Below, piece after piece: positions 1 through 7,807 of a DNA stretch of 64,000 bases. Every line of letters begins with the position of its first letter. Position 1 is the stretch's first letter. The notes beneath the pieces are model-generated. The model saw nothing but the letters and a program-made list of their open reading frames with translations. It was not told where the DNA came from and made no database searches. Source of the DNA: Tersicoccus mangrovi (GTDB lineage: Bacteria > Actinomycetota > Actinomycetes > Actinomycetales > Micrococcaceae); contig NZ_JBAJMW010000001.1 in NCBI RefSeq assembly GCF_036881825.1, forward strand, positions 496,001 through 560,000, given 5' to 3'. The translations under genes were made by a program, and so were the position numbers.

Positions 1-369
1 GGGGAAGAGGTCGAGGCAGTAGTCGACGTCGGCGGCGATCTGCCGGCGGTCCCGCCGCCGGTACGCCCCGACGGCCAGGTTCTCCCGCACGGTCAGCTGG
101 GCGAGGGTGCCTCGACCCTCCGGCACGTGGGCGATGCCGAGCGCCGCGACCTGCTCGGGCCGCAGCCCCCGGATGCTCCGGCCGTCGAAGGTGATGGTCC
201 CGCCCGTGCGGACGGCGCCGCTGATGGCGCGCAGGGTCGTCGTCTTGCCGGCGCCGTTCGCGCCGAGCACGCCGACCGCCCCGCCCTCGGGCACGGACAG
301 GGTGATCCCGTCCAGCACCTGCACCGGGCCGTACGAGGCAGTGACGCCGTCGAGCTCAAGCAGCGTCAT
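1..369 (-). CDS. livF: Branched-chain amino acid-type ABC transporter ATPase LivF (C-terminus beyond window)
   Basis: Cytoplasmic ATPase of a HAAT/Liv-type importer. The reading frame opens at an ATG complementary to 367-369 and runs off the left edge without a stop, so about 123 residues are visible. It starts MTLLELDGVTASYGPVQVL and has a Walker A GANGAGKT at residues 36-43, followed by HVPEGRGTLAQLTVRENL, which is characteristic of LivF rather than LivG. It overlaps the end of livG by 14 bp, so translation is probably coupled. The position beside O-demethylase genes suggests the importer takes up an aromatic acid rather than leucine; that is inference. The permeases and binding protein should lie to the left of the window. 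Confidence 0.9.
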   Translation of the reverse strand, partial: MTLLELDGVTASYGPVQVLDGITLSVPEGGAVGVLGANGAGKTTTLRAISGAVRTGGTITFDGRSIRGLRPEQVAALGIAHVPEGRGTLAQLTVRENLAVGAYRRRDRRQIAADVDYCLDLFP

Positions 370-1138
370 CGGCCGCGTCCTTCCCCAGATAGGCCTCGAT
401 CACCCGCGGATCCGCCTGCGCCTGCGCCGCGGTGCCCTCCATCAGCTTGCTGCCGTGGTCCAGGACGACGACGCGGTCGGTCAGCGCGGAGATCAGCCCC
501 ATGTGGTGCTCGACGATGACGACCGTGATGTCGTGCTCGTCCCGGATCTGCCGCACCGAGGCGATCAGCTGGTCGACCTCCCCGTGGGAGAGGCCGGCGG
601 CGGGCTCGTCGAGCAGCAGCAGGGAGGGCCGCGACAGGAGGGCCCTCCACAGTTCGATGCCCTTGTGCAGGCCGTGGGAGAGCTCGTCGGCGGGCAGGTG
701 CGCGGCCCAGCCCAGGCCCGCACCCTCGAGCATCGCGAGCGCCTCGCCCCGCAGGTCCCGTTCGGCCCGCGCCGTCGAGGGCAGTCCGAGGGCCCAGGAC
801 ACCGGGCCGCCGGGCAGCCGCGTGTGGCCGCCGAGCAGGACGTTGTCCAGCACAGTCGCGTTCAGGCGCAGGGCCGGATGCTGGAAGGTCCGGGACAGCC
901 CGAGCCGCGCGAGCTTCGACGGCGCGCTGCCCACCACCTCGGTGTCGTCGATGGTGATCGAGCCGCCGGTGGGCCGGTAGTGGCCGCTGATGCAGTTGAA
1001 CAGCGACGTCTTGCCCGCCCCGTTGGGGCCCACGAGACCGAGGATCGATCCTGGTTCGACGTCGAAGCTCACCCCCGACAGCACCTTGACGCCGCCGAAC
1101 TGCAGGCTGACGTCGTGAAGGCTCAGGCCAGCGGCCAT
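356..1138 (-). CDS. livG: Branched-chain amino acid-type ABC transporter ATPase LivG
   Basis: Second ATPase of the Liv-type importer, about 260 residues from the MAAGLSLHDV start, the usual family length. Visible motifs are Walker A GPNGAGKT (residues 37-44), a signature region around LSHGLHKGIELWRAL, Walker B LLLLDEP and the switch region VEHHM. The chosen ATG has a G-rich stretch 8-12 nt upstream but an imperfect Shine-Dalgarno spacing. An in-frame GTG at 1178-1180 would add 14 residues and cannot be excluded. A consensus-like promoter lies upstream at 1218-1247. It is co-transcribed with livF. Confidence 0.88.
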   Translation of the reverse strand: MAAGLSLHDVSLQFGGVKVLSGVSFDVEPGSILGLVGPNGAGKTSLFNCISGHYRPTGGSITIDDTEVVGSAPSKLARLGLSRTFQHPALRLNATVLDNVLLGGHTRLPGGPVSWALGLPSTARAERDLRGEALAMLEGAGLGWAAHLPADELSHGLHKGIELWRALLSRPSLLLLDEPAAGLSHGEVDQLIASVRQIRDEHDITVVIVEHHMGLISALTDRVVVLDHGSKLMEGTAAQAQADPRVIEAYLGKDAADDAA

Positions 1139-1217
1139 CTCCTGCACCCCATTCTTGCGCCATTGCGTGGACTCGTGCACGGGACTGACATGGCGATTCT
1201 CGCCCCCCGGTGACCTG

Positions 1218-1247
1218 ACCGTACGGAGTAGGCAACGAGATTGTCAA
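1218..1247 (-). promoter_or_regulatory. Promoter of livGF
   Basis: On the minus strand a perfect -35 TTGACA (1242-1247) is separated by 18 nt from TACGGT (1218-1223). The -35 is embedded in CGTTGACAATC, whose GTTGACAAT resembles GGTGACAAT in the promoter region between the two divergent O-demethylase genes. Confidence 0.55.
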
Positions 1248-1262
1248 CGATTTTGCCGGACG

Positions 1263-1286
1263 TGTCCGCGATGCGGATCGCGGACA
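1263..1286 (-). terminator. Hairpin downstream of the first O-demethylase gene
   Basis: A perfect 9-bp stem (TGTCCGCGA / TCGCGGACA) with a 6-nt loop lies 17 bp past the stop codon of the minus-strand gene ending at 1303 and before the livG promoter. There is no T-tract, as is common in high-GC actinobacteria. Confidence 0.5.
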
Positions 1287-1302
1287 GCTCCAGCGGGGTG
1301 GA

Positions 1303-2706
1303 TCAGCGGGCGGCGGTGCGCCATCCGCCCTGGTACTCGGTGCGCGCCGTGACCGAGTACGGCGTCGGGCTGACGACCGCGCGCACGCTGATCTGCTCGT
1401 GCGGTTCGACCGTGGCCTTGCCCGATCCGCCGTCCGGCTCACCCCACACGACGCGCACCTCGGTGCCGATCGGCACGTCGGCGTCCAGCGTCGCCAGGGA
1501 CAGGCCGCGGCGCTCGTTGGCCGTGACCCCGGTGAAGAGGGACAGGCCGACGGTCGTGCCGTCCGCGTCGACCACGGCGTCGTAGTTCGAGGAGCCGTAG
1601 TTGGCGTTGGGCAGATCGAAGAACTGGTAGCCGGGGCGGTCGCGGTCGAGGAACGACGCCCAGATCGACGTGAGGTCCTCGTCGTTCCAGGCGAGGGTGA
1701 CCTTCTTGCGCTGCGCGGCCGGGTCGAGGGCCTCGAGGGCGTCCCGGCCGATGAAGTCGTGGTCGAACTTGACGAAGGAGCCGTAGCCCAGCTCCCACGG
1801 GTTGAGGTAGTAGTCCTCGATGTTCTCCGAGACGAAGGAACCGGCCAGGGCGTTGCCGGCCTCGTAGCTGGCGGCGGGGAGCCACTCGCGGTAGGCGCGC
1901 TCGGCCTCGCCGGTGTACACGGCGGGCAGCGGCGAGGGGATCCAACCGGACTCGAGGGTGTTCGAGGAGTACGCCCGGGACCCGCACGGCTCGATGCCGA
2001 ACTCGGAGCCCGCGGTCAGGATCGCATCACGCACGGCGCCGTGCGCCTCGTACGGTCCCCAGATCTCCAGGCCCGGCGCTCCGGCCATGCCGTGGCGGAG
2101 CGTGCGCACCTGGGTGCCGGCGATCGTCGTGTGGCCCATCCGGAAGAACTTGACCTTCTCCACGGGGCCGCCGGCCAGCTTCTCGATGATCTGCCAGGCG
2201 TTCGGGCCCTGGATCTGGAACCGGTAGTACTCCCGCTGCACCGCCGCACCGTAGGGCCGGGACGGGGAGCGGTCGTCGTAGCGCACCTCGACGTCGTACC
2301 CGCCGGTCTCGGCGTGGAACTGGAGCCAGTTCGCCACGGGCGCGCGGCCGACGAACACGAACTCGTCCTCCGCCTCGTGGAAGAGGATGCCGTCGCCGAT
2401 GACGCCGCCGTTGGAGGCGACCGGCACGAACTGCTTCGCGGTGTCCACGGGGAAGTCGGCGAAGCTGTTGATGCCCGTCTCCGAGAGCAGCCGCAGCGCG
2501 TCGGGGCCCTTGAGGAAGAAGTTGACCATGTGGTGGGACTGGTCGTAGAGCACGGCGGTCTCGCGCCAGGCCCGCTGCTCGCGTCGCCAGTTGGTGAACT
2601 CTGCCGGAACGACGGGGTAGATGTACGCGCCGAGCTGCGAGTTGCGCAGGAGCTCGACCGTGTTCCCCGACGCGTCGAGCACATCCTGGAGGGTCCTCGA
2701 AGCCAT
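1303..2706 (-). CDS. THF-dependent aromatic O-demethylase, LigM/DesA-like, paralogue 1
   Basis: Predicted cytoplasmic methyltransferase of the GcvT/LigM fold, 467 aa, matching the roughly 470 aa of Sphingobium LigM and DesA. These enzymes move the methyl of an aryl methoxy group to tetrahydrofolate, giving a phenol and 5-methyl-THF. By residue spacing the positions recalled as important in LigM are present: paired tyrosines in YIYP (28-30), histidines in YDQSHHM (58-59), Arg121 in FVGRAP, and Tyr246 in GSRAYSSNTLESGW, equivalent to the catalytic Tyr247. The start has a GAGGAGA Shine-Dalgarno. It is divergent from paralogue 2. The substrate could be vanillate, syringate or another methoxybenzoate; the sequence does not decide. 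Confidence 0.85.
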   Translation of the reverse strand: MASRTLQDVLDASGNTVELLRNSQLGAYIYPVVPAEFTNWRREQRAWRETAVLYDQSHHMVNFFLKGPDALRLLSETGINSFADFPVDTAKQFVPVASNGGVIGDGILFHEAEDEFVFVGRAPVANWLQFHAETGGYDVEVRYDDRSPSRPYGAAVQREYYRFQIQGPNAWQIIEKLAGGPVEKVKFFRMGHTTIAGTQVRTLRHGMAGAPGLEIWGPYEAHGAVRDAILTAGSEFGIEPCGSRAYSSNTLESGWIPSPLPAVYTGEAERAYREWLPAASYEAGNALAGSFVSENIEDYYLNPWELGYGSFVKFDHDFIGRDALEALDPAAQRKKVTLAWNDEDLTSIWASFLDRDRPGYQFFDLPNANYGSSNYDAVVDADGTTVGLSLFTGVTANERRGLSLATLDADVPIGTEVRVVWGEPDGGSGKATVEPHEQISVRAVVSPTPYSVTARTEYQGGWRTAAR

Positions 2707-2760
2707 CGCGTTGTCTCCTCTGGGTCGGTCGTACGCCGCGGCGGAGGTCCCGTCACGGCA

Positions 2761-2788
2761 TTGACGACGGAATTGGTGACAATAATGT
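2761..2788 (+). promoter_or_regulatory. Divergent promoter region between O-demethylase paralogues 1 and 2
   Basis: The 170-bp gap (2707-2876) has an AT-rich core. On the plus strand TTGACG (2761-2766) and TAATGT (2783-2788) are 16 nt apart and would drive paralogue 2. A small dyad, ATTG-GTGA-CAAT (2772-2783), sits inside the spacer and reaches the -10, a plausible operator. A minus-strand promoter for paralogue 1 is less clear; TACATT (complement of 2784-2789) is a possible -10. Confidence 0.4.
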
Positions 2789-2876
2789 AGACGAAGCCTT
2801 GACCGGGCACCAGCGTCGTGGTTCGCTGACAGCGGTTCTCACTCCTGCCGTCCAACCGCACGCAGAAGGATCGACG

Positions 2877-4265
2877 ATGACGTCCGAATCACTCTCCGAT
2901 GAATCGCTCGCACGGGCCATCGATCGGGCCGGGAGCCCGGTCGAGCTGCTCCGCAACCAGGACTGGCCCGCCTTCACCTTCCCGGTGGCCCCCGAGTTCA
3001 CCAACTGGCGCGACGAACAGCGCGCGTGGAACACCACCGTCGCCCTGATGGACCAGTCCCACCACATGACGCAGCTGTTCCTCGGCGGCCGCGACCTGAT
3101 CGACCTGCTCGCCTCGATCTCGCCCAACACGTTCGCCACGTTCCGTCCCGGCGTGGCCAAGCAGCTGATCGCCGTCAACGCCGACGGGTACCTGATCGGC
3201 GACGGCATCCTCTTCTACCACCGGGCCGACGAGCCCGAGGGCCTCGTGTTGATCGGCCACCACCTGCTCATCGACTGGGTGCGGTTCAACGTGGAGAAGG
3301 CCGCCGCCGCGGGCAAGGACGTGTCCCACCGCCTCGAGGCCAACTCGCACATGCGGCAGGGGCCGCCGACGTTCTACCGCTACGAGCTGCAGGGCCCGCA
3401 GGCCGACCGCGTGATGGAGAAGGTGTTCGGCGGCCCGGTGCCGGAGATCAAGTTCTTCCACATCGGCGAGGTGACGATCGCCGGCCGGCCCGTGCGCGCT
3501 TTGCGGCACGGCATGGCGGGCCAGCCCGGCTTCGAGTTCTACGGGCCGTGGGAGGACAACGAGACGGTCCTCGACGCCCTGATGGCGGCGGGTGAGGAGT
3601 TCGGCATCCGCCGCGTTGGGGCGAAGGCCTACTCCGCGTCGCCGCTGGAGTCCGGCTGGGTTCCCACGCCGTTCCCTGCCATCTTCGACGAGGACCTGGC
3701 CGAGTACCGCGCGTGGCTGCCGTCCGCCCGCGCCGGCTCCATCGGCGGGTCCCTCTACTCGACCGACGTGCACGACTTCTACATGACGCCGTGGGACATC
3801 GGCCTGGGCCGGTCCGTGCGCTTCGACCACGACTTCCACGGCCGGGAGGCCCTCGAGAAGCACGCCGAGAACCAGCGGCGGCGCAAGGTCACGCTGATCT
3901 GGAACGCCGAGGACGTGGCCGCCGTCGTCCGCTCGCAGCTCGAGCCGGGCACGCCCGCCAAGTACCTCGACTTCCCGAAGGCCCGCTACGGGCTGTTCCA
4001 GATGGACGAGGTGGTCAAGGACGGCGCCCGCGTCGGCATCTCGACCGACGCCGGCTACGTCGCCCACGACCAGCTCTACATGTCGCTGGCGACGCTGGAC
4101 GTCGAGATCCCCGACGGCGACGAGGTCGAGGTGGTCTGGGGCGAGAACCCCGTGTCCCGCAAGTCCGGCGTCGACGCCGACCACCGGCAGGTCAACATCC
4201 GCGCGACCGTCGCGCCCGCGCCGTTCCACGAGTTCGCCCGGACCGTGTACCGCGCGAACGCCTGA
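2877..4265 (+). CDS. THF-dependent O-demethylase, LigM/DesA-like, paralogue 2 (divergent active site)
   Basis: 462 aa, same fold and length class as the other two paralogues. Start chosen at ATG 2877, which follows AGAAGGA; an upstream in-frame extension lacks a ribosome binding site. The catalytic-tyrosine motif is kept (Tyr252 in GAKAYSASPLESGW), as are the histidines in MDQSHHM and the HGMAG segment. The YIYP motif is FTFP here, and the arginine that follows VG in paralogues 1 and 3 is His128 (LIGHHLLIDW). This implies a different aromatic or non-carboxylated substrate. It is followed after 59 bp by an aldehyde dehydrogenase, probably in one operon. Confidence 0.82.
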   Translation: MTSESLSDESLARAIDRAGSPVELLRNQDWPAFTFPVAPEFTNWRDEQRAWNTTVALMDQSHHMTQLFLGGRDLIDLLASISPNTFATFRPGVAKQLIAVNADGYLIGDGILFYHRADEPEGLVLIGHHLLIDWVRFNVEKAAAAGKDVSHRLEANSHMRQGPPTFYRYELQGPQADRVMEKVFGGPVPEIKFFHIGEVTIAGRPVRALRHGMAGQPGFEFYGPWEDNETVLDALMAAGEEFGIRRVGAKAYSASPLESGWVPTPFPAIFDEDLAEYRAWLPSARAGSIGGSLYSTDVHDFYMTPWDIGLGRSVRFDHDFHGREALEKHAENQRRRKVTLIWNAEDVAAVVRSQLEPGTPAKYLDFPKARYGLFQMDEVVKDGARVGISTDAGYVAHDQLYMSLATLDVEIPDGDEVEVVWGENPVSRKSGVDADHRQVNIRATVAPAPFHEFARTVYRANA

Positions 4266-4324
4266 CGGCAGCACCAGAACACCCGGCACCCCCGTCCACC
4301 CAGCACGCGAGGAACGAGCCCCCG

Positions 4325-5818
4325 ATGAGCGACACCACCACCACGAACAACCAGGTCACCACCGGCCTCTACATCGGCGGGGAGGAGAGGCGGACGGAGG
4401 ACACCCTCACGGTGCCCGACCCTGGCCGCGCAGGCGAGACCGTCGGGCACGCCGCCGCGGCGAGCCCCGGCGACGTGGACGACGCGATCGCCGCGGCGAA
4501 GAAGGCGTTCCCCGCGTGGGCCGCCCTGAGCGCCGCCGACCGGGCGGAGCAGATGCGCGCCGCCCTGGCGGGCATCGCCGAGGCCCGCGACGAGGACGCC
4601 GCGATCCTCTCGCGCGAGAACGGGAAGATCCGGATGGAGTCCTGGGTCGACTCCCTCGTCTTCGAGCTGCGCTGGAACCTGGCGCTGGCCCTGGCCGACG
4701 AGGTCGACGCCACCCGGACCCTCGAACCCGCTCCCGGCATCCCCGTCACCACGACGGTGGCCCACCAGCCGCTCGGCGTCGTGACCGTCATCGTGCCGTT
4801 CAACTGGCCGATCGCGATCCTGGGCGCCGCCCTTCCGCACGCCCTGCTCGCCGGCAACACCGCCATCGTCAAGCCGCCGCCCTCGGCCCCGCTGGCCACG
4901 ACCCGGGTGGTCCAGCGGGTCGCGGAGCAGCTGCCGCCCGGGGTCCTCAACGTCGTCACGGGCCGGGACGCGGACATGTCCGCCCTGATCACGAGCCCGG
5001 ACGTCGCCAAGGTCTGCTTCACCGGCAGCGTCGGCGGCGGGAAGAAGATCATGGAGCTCGCGTCCTCGTCGCTGACCCGCGTGACCCTGGAGCTCGGCGG
5101 CAACGACGCGGCCGTCGTCCTGGCCGACGCCGTGCTCGACGACACCCACCTGGACCGCCTGTATGCGGCGATCTTCGACACGACCGGCCAGATCTGCATG
5201 AATGCCAAGCGCGTCCACGTGCACCGCTCGCGCCTCGAGGAGGTGGCCGCCGGGCTGGCCGCGCGACTCGAGAAGGCCGTCATCGGGTACGGGCTGGACG
5301 AGGGCACGACGATGGGCCCGCTGCACTCGCCCGCCCAGAAGGCCTTCGTTGCCGAGCTGATCGAGGAGGCGAAGAGCGCCGGCGCGGACGTGCGCGAGTT
5401 CGGGACGCTGCCCACCGACCCTGCGCTGGCCGACGGCAACTTCCTGCGGCCGGCGATCGTCGTCGACCCCGACCCGTCGCTGCGCGTCGTCACCCAGGAG
5501 CAGTTCGGGCCCGTCATCCCGCTGCTGCCCTTCGACGCCGACGACGACGCGGTCGCCGCCGCGAACGACACCTGGGCCGGACTCGGCGGGTCGGTGTGGT
5601 CGGCGGACCCGGAGCACGCCCGGACGATCGCCAACCGCCTGGCCTGCGGCTACGTGTGGATCAACGACCACGGCGCCACCCGGCTGGACCTGCGGGCGCC
5701 CTTCGGCGGCATGAAGCAGTCCGGCTTCGGGCGGGAACAGGGCATCGACGGCGTCCGCGCGTTCCAGGACACCCGCGCCGTCGCGGACCTCGACCCGGCC
5801 GCCCTCGCGGAGCACTGA
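4325..5818 (+). CDS. NAD(P)-dependent aldehyde dehydrogenase (aromatic-aldehyde type)
   Basis: 497 aa ALDH superfamily enzyme oxidising an aldehyde to the acid. It has the cofactor segment VPFNWP near residues 158-163, the glycine motif FTGSVGGGKKI, the general-base glutamate in TLELGGND and the nucleophilic cysteine in GQICMNAKR. Start ATG 4325 follows a GCGAGGA ribosome site. Directly downstream of O-demethylase paralogue 2, it could convert vanillin or a related methoxybenzaldehyde (as LigV/DesV do) into the acid substrate. That role is inferred from context; family-level function is clear. Confidence 0.85.
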   Translation: MSDTTTTNNQVTTGLYIGGEERRTEDTLTVPDPGRAGETVGHAAAASPGDVDDAIAAAKKAFPAWAALSAADRAEQMRAALAGIAEARDEDAAILSRENGKIRMESWVDSLVFELRWNLALALADEVDATRTLEPAPGIPVTTTVAHQPLGVVTVIVPFNWPIAILGAALPHALLAGNTAIVKPPPSAPLATTRVVQRVAEQLPPGVLNVVTGRDADMSALITSPDVAKVCFTGSVGGGKKIMELASSSLTRVTLELGGNDAAVVLADAVLDDTHLDRLYAAIFDTTGQICMNAKRVHVHRSRLEEVAAGLAARLEKAVIGYGLDEGTTMGPLHSPAQKAFVAELIEEAKSAGADVREFGTLPTDPALADGNFLRPAIVVDPDPSLRVVTQEQFGPVIPLLPFDADDDAVAAANDTWAGLGGSVWSADPEHARTIANRLACGYVWINDHGATRLDLRAPFGGMKQSGFGREQGIDGVRAFQDTRAVADLDPAALAEH

Positions 5819-5869
5819 CACGCGCATCCGCGCGCCGGACCGGACGTCGATCCGCTCGACGAATACCTC

Positions 5870-5898
5870 TGGACATTACCTATCGCCATAGTTACAGT
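5870..5898 (+). promoter_or_regulatory. Promoter with embedded operator-like dyad for metF-purU-ligM3
   Basis: TGGACA (5870-5875) and TACAGT (5893-5898) are 17 nt apart. Between them lies TA-C-CTAT-cgcc-ATAG-T-TA (5877-5894), a dyad with one mismatch per arm. Such placement is typical of a repressor site. The only local regulator gene is the PadR protein downstream. Confidence 0.5.
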
Positions 5899-5944
5899 CG
5901 TCACACGGGCGCATCGCGGCGCCCGGCCGAAAGGAGTCCGGATC

Positions 5945-6889
5945 GTGGCACGACCCGCATCGAACGCCGACGCCTCGCTGACGTTGATCGACGGCTTCTC
6001 CCTGGAGATGACCGGCAAGGACGTCCCCAGTCTGATGGAGGCGAAGGACCGCATCCCGGCCGGCACCCGCATCAACGTCACCTTCCTCGGCAACGAGGAC
6101 CTCGAGATGCGCGTGGCCGCCTCGGCCGCCGTGCGCGAGCACGGCTTCGTCCCCGTGCCGCACCTCTCCGCCCGGCGCCTGAAGTCCCAGGCCGAGCTCG
6201 AGGAGTTCCTCGGCCGCCTCCAGGAGGTCGGCGCCTCCGAGCACGTGTTCACCGTCGGCGGTGACCCCGCGACCCCCGAGGGCCCGTACGAGGATTCGCT
6301 GTCCCTGATCACCAGCGGCGTGCTGCAGCGGTACGGCGTGCGCGAGGTGGGCATCGGAGGCTACCCGGAGGGCCACCCGGACATCGGGAAGGACACGCTC
6401 TCCGGGGCGGTGCGGGACAAGGCCGCCGCGCTGAAGGAGCAGGGGCTCGACGCCGTCGTCATCACCCAGTTCGCCTTCGACATCGACCCGGTCGTCGCCT
6501 GGATCGACACCGTCCGGCAGGCCGGGATCGACGCCCCGATCCGCGTGGGCACCCCGGGGCCGGCCGGCATCAAGCGGCTGCTCGGCTTCGCCCGCCGCTT
6601 CGGCGTCGGCGCCAACGCCATGATCGTCAAGAAGTACGGGTTCTCCCTGACCAACCTGATGGGCGAGGCCGGACCGGACCGCTTCGTCGACGACCTCGCC
6701 GCGACCCTGGCCGAGCGCACCCCGGGCACCGGGCTGAATCATCCGGACAAGCCGGGCGAGGTCGGACTGCACTTCTACACCTTCGGCGGCCTCGGCGCGA
6801 CGGCGGACTGGGCCACCCGGTTCGCGACCGAGCGGTCCACCCAGGGCTCGGCCCAGCGGTCGGCGGGCGACCCGGCCGACCGGGGCTGA
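5945..6889 (+). CDS. metF: 5,10-methylenetetrahydrofolate reductase family protein (MetF-like)
   Basis: 314 aa flavoprotein of the MTHFR family. Here it most likely oxidises the 5-methyl-THF made by the O-demethylases back to 5,10-methylene-THF, the role proposed for MetF beside ligM in Sphingobium. Visible family motifs: PHLSAR (72-77), GGDP (105-108), GGYPEGHP (138-145), TQFAFD (174-179) and HFYTFGGL near the C-terminus. The N-terminus is atypical: SLEMTGKD (19-26) stands where classical MetF has an FEFFPP-like sequence, though a glutamate (E21) is kept. GTG start with AAGGAGT. First gene of an operon with purU and the third demethylase. Confidence 0.82.
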   Translation: MARPASNADASLTLIDGFSLEMTGKDVPSLMEAKDRIPAGTRINVTFLGNEDLEMRVAASAAVREHGFVPVPHLSARRLKSQAELEEFLGRLQEVGASEHVFTVGGDPATPEGPYEDSLSLITSGVLQRYGVREVGIGGYPEGHPDIGKDTLSGAVRDKAAALKEQGLDAVVITQFAFDIDPVVAWIDTVRQAGIDAPIRVGTPGPAGIKRLLGFARRFGVGANAMIVKKYGFSLTNLMGEAGPDRFVDDLAATLAERTPGTGLNHPDKPGEVGLHFYTFGGLGATADWATRFATERSTQGSAQRSAGDPADRG

Positions 6890-6894
6890 GCGCC

Positions 6895-7767
6895 GTGGCA
6901 CCGCACACCGACGCCAACCGCGATGAGGCGTGCCTGATCGTGCACGGCCCCGACCGGCCCGGCATCGTCGCCGCCGTCGCCGCGCTGATCACCCGCAACC
7001 AGGGCAACGTCGTCACCCTCGACCAGTACTCCTCCGATCCCAGCGGCGGCGACTTCTTCCAGCGGGTCGTCTTCAGCCGGCCCGGGCTGACCGTGGCCCT
7101 GCCCGACATCCAGGCGGACCTGGCGGAGACGCTCGACCCGCTGGGGCTGGCCTGGTCGCTCACGGACCGCTCCGTGCCCAAGCGGATGGCGATCATGGTC
7201 TCCACCTCGGACCACTGCCTGCTCGAGCTGCTCTGGCGGCACCGGCGCGGCGAGCTGCCCGTGACGATCCCGATGATCATCTCCAACCACACGAACACCG
7301 CGGAGGACGTGCGCGCGTTCGGCATCCCGTTCTTCCACGTGCCCGCGACCGGGCCGGACAAGAGCAAGGCGGAGGCGGAGATCGCGCGGCTGCTCGACGG
7401 CAACGTCGACTTCGTCGTGCTCGCCCGCTACATGCAGATCCTCTCGCCGGACTTCCTCGACGCCGTCGGCGTCCCGCTGATCAACATCCACCACTCGTTC
7501 CTGCCCGCGTTCATCGGCGCCGCGCCGTACCGCAAGGCGAAGGAGCGCGGGGTCAAGCTCATCGGCGCGACCGCCCACTACGTGACGAAGGACCTGGACG
7601 AGGGCCCGATCATCGAGCAGGACGTCGCCCGGGCCACCCACGCGTACTCCGCGGCCGATCTGCAGGCCCGCGGCGCCTACGTCGAACGCGCCGTCCTCTC
7701 CCGCGCCGTCCAGTGGCACGCGGAGGACCGCGTGATCCGGCACGGCAACCAGACCATCGTCTTCTGA
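6895..7767 (+). CDS. purU: Formyltetrahydrofolate deformylase PurU
   Basis: 290 aa. Hydrolyses 10-formyl-THF to formate and free THF. An N-terminal ACT domain (about residues 10-85, VHGPDRPGIVAAVAA) is followed by a formyltransferase-like domain with the catalytic Asn, His and Asp in ISNHTNT, NIHHSFLPAF and TAHYVTKDLDEGPII. GTG start 5 bp after metF. In this operon it would regenerate THF from C1 units after MetF and a FolD activity (not in the window). Sphingobium ligM is instead linked to LigH, a formyl-THF ligase. Confidence 0.93.
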   Translation: MAPHTDANRDEACLIVHGPDRPGIVAAVAALITRNQGNVVTLDQYSSDPSGGDFFQRVVFSRPGLTVALPDIQADLAETLDPLGLAWSLTDRSVPKRMAIMVSTSDHCLLELLWRHRRGELPVTIPMIISNHTNTAEDVRAFGIPFFHVPATGPDKSKAEAEIARLLDGNVDFVVLARYMQILSPDFLDAVGVPLINIHHSFLPAFIGAAPYRKAKERGVKLIGATAHYVTKDLDEGPIIEQDVARATHAYSAADLQARGAYVERAVLSRAVQWHAEDRVIRHGNQTIVF

Positions 7768-7807
7768 GCTCTTCTCCTTCCGACCCCTTCCAACGAGAGG
7801 AAAACCC

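Noticed and set aside
1303..2706. Glycine cleavage T protein, sarcosine dehydrogenase or DMSP demethylase DmdA for the GcvT-fold proteins
   Set aside because: Length near 470 aa, the AYxxxxLESGW tyrosine motif and the context of aldehyde dehydrogenase, MetF and PadR fit LigM/DesA better; no gcvH/gcvP is present and DmdA is shorter.
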